From DAOOVD01 sp035369845 (GTDB lineage Bacteria; Bacillota; Desulfotomaculia; Desulfotomaculales; Pelotomaculaceae), in contig DAOOVD010000035.1 in assembly GCA_035369845.1 (NCBI GenBank), positions 1 to 25,054 on the forward strand: a stretch of 25,054 nucleotides of DNA, read 5' to 3'. Below the pieces are notes generated by a model. The model did not search any database. It was not told the DNA's origin and saw only the letters and a program-made list of their open reading frames with translations. A program made the position numbers and the translations under genes. Shown here piece after piece: positions 22,925-25,054 of the stretch; positions within the stretch are counted from its first letter, which is position 1; each line of letters opens with the position of its first letter.

Positions 22925-23277
22925 GATTGTAACGCCCCCTTTTTCACGACGCGGAAACAAGGGAAACAGGCGCGGGCATACTTTCCGCCCGGCTCTGCGC
23001 CGACTACTTGCCTTATTGAATATCGGGAAGACAGTACACACTACGAGGAACTACTTCTAATTTTCAACATAATTCGATATTCTTCCTGCCAGCGTCCCAG
23101 AAATAAGTTTTTAAAATTTGGAAAGAATTCGGCCAGCGGGAGCATTAGACTGCGGGGGATTTTCGGGCGGCCCAAGAGGCAGAAATTATCTTCATAATTC
23201 ATGGAGGAACAAGCAAAGCAGTGTCGAAAAGCAATATATTAAACCGCGACAGGGCAGACAGAAAAGGAAGTGACGTT
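22925..23277. other. Divergent intergenic region between the regulator and the second acyl-CoA dehydrogenase
   Basis: 353 bp. No sigma-54 -24/-12 motif and no copy of the 46-bp element was found on either strand. TTGAAA with a poor -10 is the best sigma-A-like candidate for the regulator. GGAGG at 23203-23207 precedes a possible short frame (ATG 23201, 13 codons) and a GTG at 23221 in frame with the dehydrogenase. Confidence 0.5.
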
Positions 23278-24417
23278 ATGAATTTCTACTTAACCGAAGA
23301 GCAGGAAAGATTACGGAAAAAAGTTGCTGGATTCGCAAATCAGATAGTGGCTCCGCTCGCGCCCATAGTCGACAAGACCGGAATGATACCGTCGGAAATC
23401 ATCGATGGAGCCCGCGAATTAAACCTTTTCGGCATCACTTTCCCCAAAACTCTGGGAGGAGGCGAAGCCGGCTACACCGGCCTCGTCATCGCCGTCGAAG
23501 AGATTGCGCGGGTCTGCGCGTCCACGGCCTTTGCCATTGCCAGCCACATCGGCCCCGCGGAGGCAATTTCCCTCTTCGGTTCTGCACGGCAAAAAGAGGA
23601 TTACCTCGTGCCGCTAGTACAGGGCAAATGCATCGCGGCTTTCGCAGTGACCGAAACCGGGGCCGGTTCCGATATGACCGCCGTCACGACCCGTGCCGCT
23701 CAAACAGGCGACAACTGGACAATTAACGGGAGAAAAATTTTTGTTACGAACGCGGACCGGGCGAAACTGGTGGTAATCGCCGCCGTCACAGAAGATACCG
23801 GCAGGCCGAAAGAGCGCATGAGCCTGCTGCTCGTACCATCAGGGATACCGGGCTTCACCGTCGGCAGCAGTTATCTCAAGATGGGCATGCGCGGCGTGAG
23901 CAACCATGAGATATTCTTCGACGACTGCAAAATCCCCCTGGAAAATCTCCTGGGAACAAGAGGCAACGGTTACTTTCAAATACTTGACGTAATAAACAGG
24001 AGCAGAATAGCCATTGCCGCGCTGTCGGTCGGTATCGCGCGCGCCTGCCTGGAGTCGTCCCTGTCCTACGCAAAGTACCGCAGACAGTTCGGACAGCCCA
24101 TTTCAAAGTTCCAGGCAATCAGGTTCAAGCTTGCAGACATGGCGACCCAGCTTGAACTCGCCCGGCTGATGACATACAAAGCGGCCTGGCTTGTTGACAA
24201 CAAACGACCGCACCGTAAAGAATCCGCCATGGCGAAGTTGTATGCCTCGGAAATCGCTTCGCTGGCAGCCAACCACGCCATCCAGATTCACGGCGGGGCC
24301 GCCTATACAACAGATTATCCGCAGGAACGCTACCTGCGTGATGCAAAACTCGTAGAACTTGCAGAGGGAACATCGGAAATTCTCCGAATCACCATTGCCA
24401 AACAATTGGGCTGTTAG
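23278..24417 (+). CDS. Acyl-CoA dehydrogenase (second copy)
   Basis: 379 residues from ATG 23278, preceded by AAGGAAG at about 8 nt; NFYLTEEQERLRKK is the usual family start. An in-frame GTG at 23221 with GGAGG 13 nt upstream would add 19 residues and is less likely. Landmarks are PKTLGGGEAGYTG, FAVTETGAGSDMTA, WTINGRKIFVTN, YRRQFGQPI, QIHGGAAYTTDYPQERYLRDA and the catalytic Glu in LAEGTSEIL. It would use the same ETF partner as the first dehydrogenase. It is clearly a distinct paralogue, not a recent duplicate. No sigma-54 promoter precedes it, so it may be expressed apart from the rest of the locus. Substrate unknown. Confidence 0.92.
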   Translation: MNFYLTEEQERLRKKVAGFANQIVAPLAPIVDKTGMIPSEIIDGARELNLFGITFPKTLGGGEAGYTGLVIAVEEIARVCASTAFAIASHIGPAEAISLFGSARQKEDYLVPLVQGKCIAAFAVTETGAGSDMTAVTTRAAQTGDNWTINGRKIFVTNADRAKLVVIAAVTEDTGRPKERMSLLLVPSGIPGFTVGSSYLKMGMRGVSNHEIFFDDCKIPLENLLGTRGNGYFQILDVINRSRIAIAALSVGIARACLESSLSYAKYRRQFGQPISKFQAIRFKLADMATQLELARLMTYKAAWLVDNKRPHRKESAMAKLYASEIASLAANHAIQIHGGAAYTTDYPQERYLRDAKLVELAEGTSEILRITIAKQLGC

Positions 24418-24553
24418 ACTCAACAAATACATTGCATTCTGTTCTCCAACCTGACAGGAATAATACAGCGGCAAGCGCGTCCGGTACCGGGTACCTTGCC
24501 ATTAATTTTTCTCCGGCCTTTTGCGGCTGGCGGCTGATTGTTGGCGTGTTATT

Positions 24554-24569
24554 ATAATTTGCAAATTAT
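24554..24569. promoter_or_regulatory. Perfect 16-bp palindrome (possible operator)
   Basis: ATAATTTGCAAATTAT reads the same on both strands. It overlaps a TATAAT hexamer (24553-24558) and ends one base before the GGAGG ribosome binding site of the next gene. No good -35 box is seen at the right distance. A repressor or autoregulator could bind it; alternatively it could fold in RNA near the ribosome binding site. Confidence 0.45.
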
Positions 24570-24580
24570 GGAGGACGACC

Positions 24581-24808
24581 GTGAACAGAGCCGGCCTCAG
24601 AGAAGAGATCGATACAATAACGGGATCGGTCACCGTCATAAAAGGCAACGCCAAACTCGCGTTCAAATCCGAGCGCCCGAAATGGGTCGACCGTTACCTG
24701 TCGGAAATAATCAACGAAGCCAACAGGCTTGAAGATTCCATTAAAAAAATCGAGCAATTATGTGCGGCTGACTGTTACAGCGCCCCGGTATCCTCCGGCA
24801 GCCTGTGA
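24581..24808 (+). CDS. Small protein resembling a HisKA dimerisation helix pair without the H box
   Basis: 75 residues from GTG 24581, with GGAGG 6 nt upstream; the frame open to 24521 is not used. The segment VTVIKGNAKLAFKS followed by YLSEIINEANRLEDSIKKIEQL resembles the second part of histidine kinase dimerisation domains. It parallels ITSIKGFLQLLQQ and IMLEEIDRISGIINEFLSL of the MEDS kinase at 862-2109. The phospho-accepting His motif (HEIRNP) is replaced by DTITGS and there is no ATPase domain. It might be a helical decoy or phosphotransfer inhibitor in the manner of Spo0B/Spo0E-class proteins, or an unrelated helical hairpin. No family is firmly recognised. Confidence 0.6.
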   Translation: MNRAGLREEIDTITGSVTVIKGNAKLAFKSERPKWVDRYLSEIINEANRLEDSIKKIEQLCAADCYSAPVSSGSL

Positions 24809-24955
24809 ATGCATTGAAAACCCCGGACGCCCACCTTCAAGAGCCACCGGCTTGCTGCAACAAGTGAAAGTGTTTATGCGAATGGCTGGGTATTAAGAAT
24901 TTTGAAAAACGCTCCTTTCCAACCCTTTTAAATGCGAAAGCCGGGCTCGGTTTAA

Positions 24956-25054
24956 CTATACCAAGGCTACCTGTCCAACCTTTTTGGGGGGCTAAATAGA
25001 AGCGAAGAAACTGCTAAAAAGGTTGACGAGGCCATCCAGAGGTTGATTAAAGCC
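24956..25054 (+). pseudogene. Open frame without start codon, running off the window; possible TnpC/DUF6262-like remnant
   Basis: A TAA at 24953 is followed by an open frame reading LYQGYLSNLFGGLN and RSEETAKKVDEAIQRLIKA up to the last base. The second part looks like real protein and recalls the N-terminus of Tn554-type transposition accessory proteins (TnpC/DUF6262), but there is no ATG or GTG and no usable TTG before it. Either the 5' part is lost, there is a frameshift at the T5G6 run (24981-24991), or the start is a rare codon. The family call rests on memory of a short pattern. Confidence 0.25.

Noticed and set aside
22925..23041. N-terminal extension of the sigma-54 activator
   Set aside because: Low-complexity basic sequence without family similarity; ATG 22924 has a ribosome binding site.
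24481..24490. CCGGTACCGG palindrome before the small HisKA-like gene
   Set aside because: Short, GC-rich palindrome with no T run and far from any start; could easily occur by chance.
1..25054. CRISPR arrays, insertion sequences with terminal repeats, rRNA genes
   Set aside because: No regularly spaced repeats, no intact transposase and no rRNA sequence were recognised anywhere in the window.

Overview
The window looks like part of a chromosome from an anaerobic, spore-forming Gram-positive bacterium, probably of the Peptococcaceae/Pelotomaculum-Desulfotomaculum type. This is inferred from tRNA genes with encoded CCA ends, strong GGAGG-type ribosome binding sites, a cluster of Spo0A-box-like heptamers, and a gene set built around acyl-CoA and electron-transfer-flavoprotein chemistry. 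No taxonomic marker such as rRNA is present, so the assignment stays tentative.

Left part (1-8140): the end of a tRNA-Lys and a complete tRNA-Leu, each with its own terminator. Then an orphan MEDS-domain histidine kinase behind four 0A-box-like sites, a YitT membrane protein and a HIT hydrolase (minus strand), and a methyl-accepting chemotaxis protein (plus strand). An FMN-binding glutamate-synthase-like protein without iron-sulfur cysteines follows; its gene overlaps that of a small coiled-coil protein. Last is a protein with a proteasome/HslV-like N-terminus.

Central and right part (8140-24420): a large catabolic locus. On the minus strand, read right to left, it contains an MFS transporter, a MaoC-type hydratase, a lactate-permease-family transporter and an acyl-CoA synthetase, ending in a terminator. 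Next come a CaiB-like CoA transferase and an acyl-CoA dehydrogenase, ending in a terminator, and then fixA-fixB-fixC-fixX, ending in a terminator. On the plus strand are an enoyl-CoA hydratase and a second acyl-CoA dehydrogenase; between them, on the minus strand, lies a PAS-containing sigma-54 enhancer-binding protein. The content parallels the enterobacterial cai (caiA, B, C, D) plus fixABCX system for anaerobic carnitine/crotonobetaine reduction. The transporters differ from CaiT, there is no CaiE, and control is by sigma-54, so the true substrate is open. The probable scheme is: import of a carboxylate, CoA activation by ligase or CoA transfer, (de)hydration by the crotonase or MaoC protein, and reduction or oxidation of the enoyl-CoA by the dehydrogenase coupled to the FixABCX flavoprotein complex.

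The main regulatory result is three sequences matching the sigma-54 -24/-12 consensus: before the MFS gene (minus), before the enoyl-CoA hydratase (plus) and before the CoA transferase (minus). A 46-bp bipartite element occurs twice, once in each of the two intergenic regions, in the same orientation and at a similar distance relative to the promoter it faces. It is a strong candidate binding site for the enhancer-binding protein encoded in the same locus.

Right end (24420-25054): a small protein resembling a histidine-kinase dimerisation helix pair without the phospho-accepting His, preceded by a perfect 16-bp palindrome, and an open frame without a start codon that may be a remnant of a transposon accessory gene.
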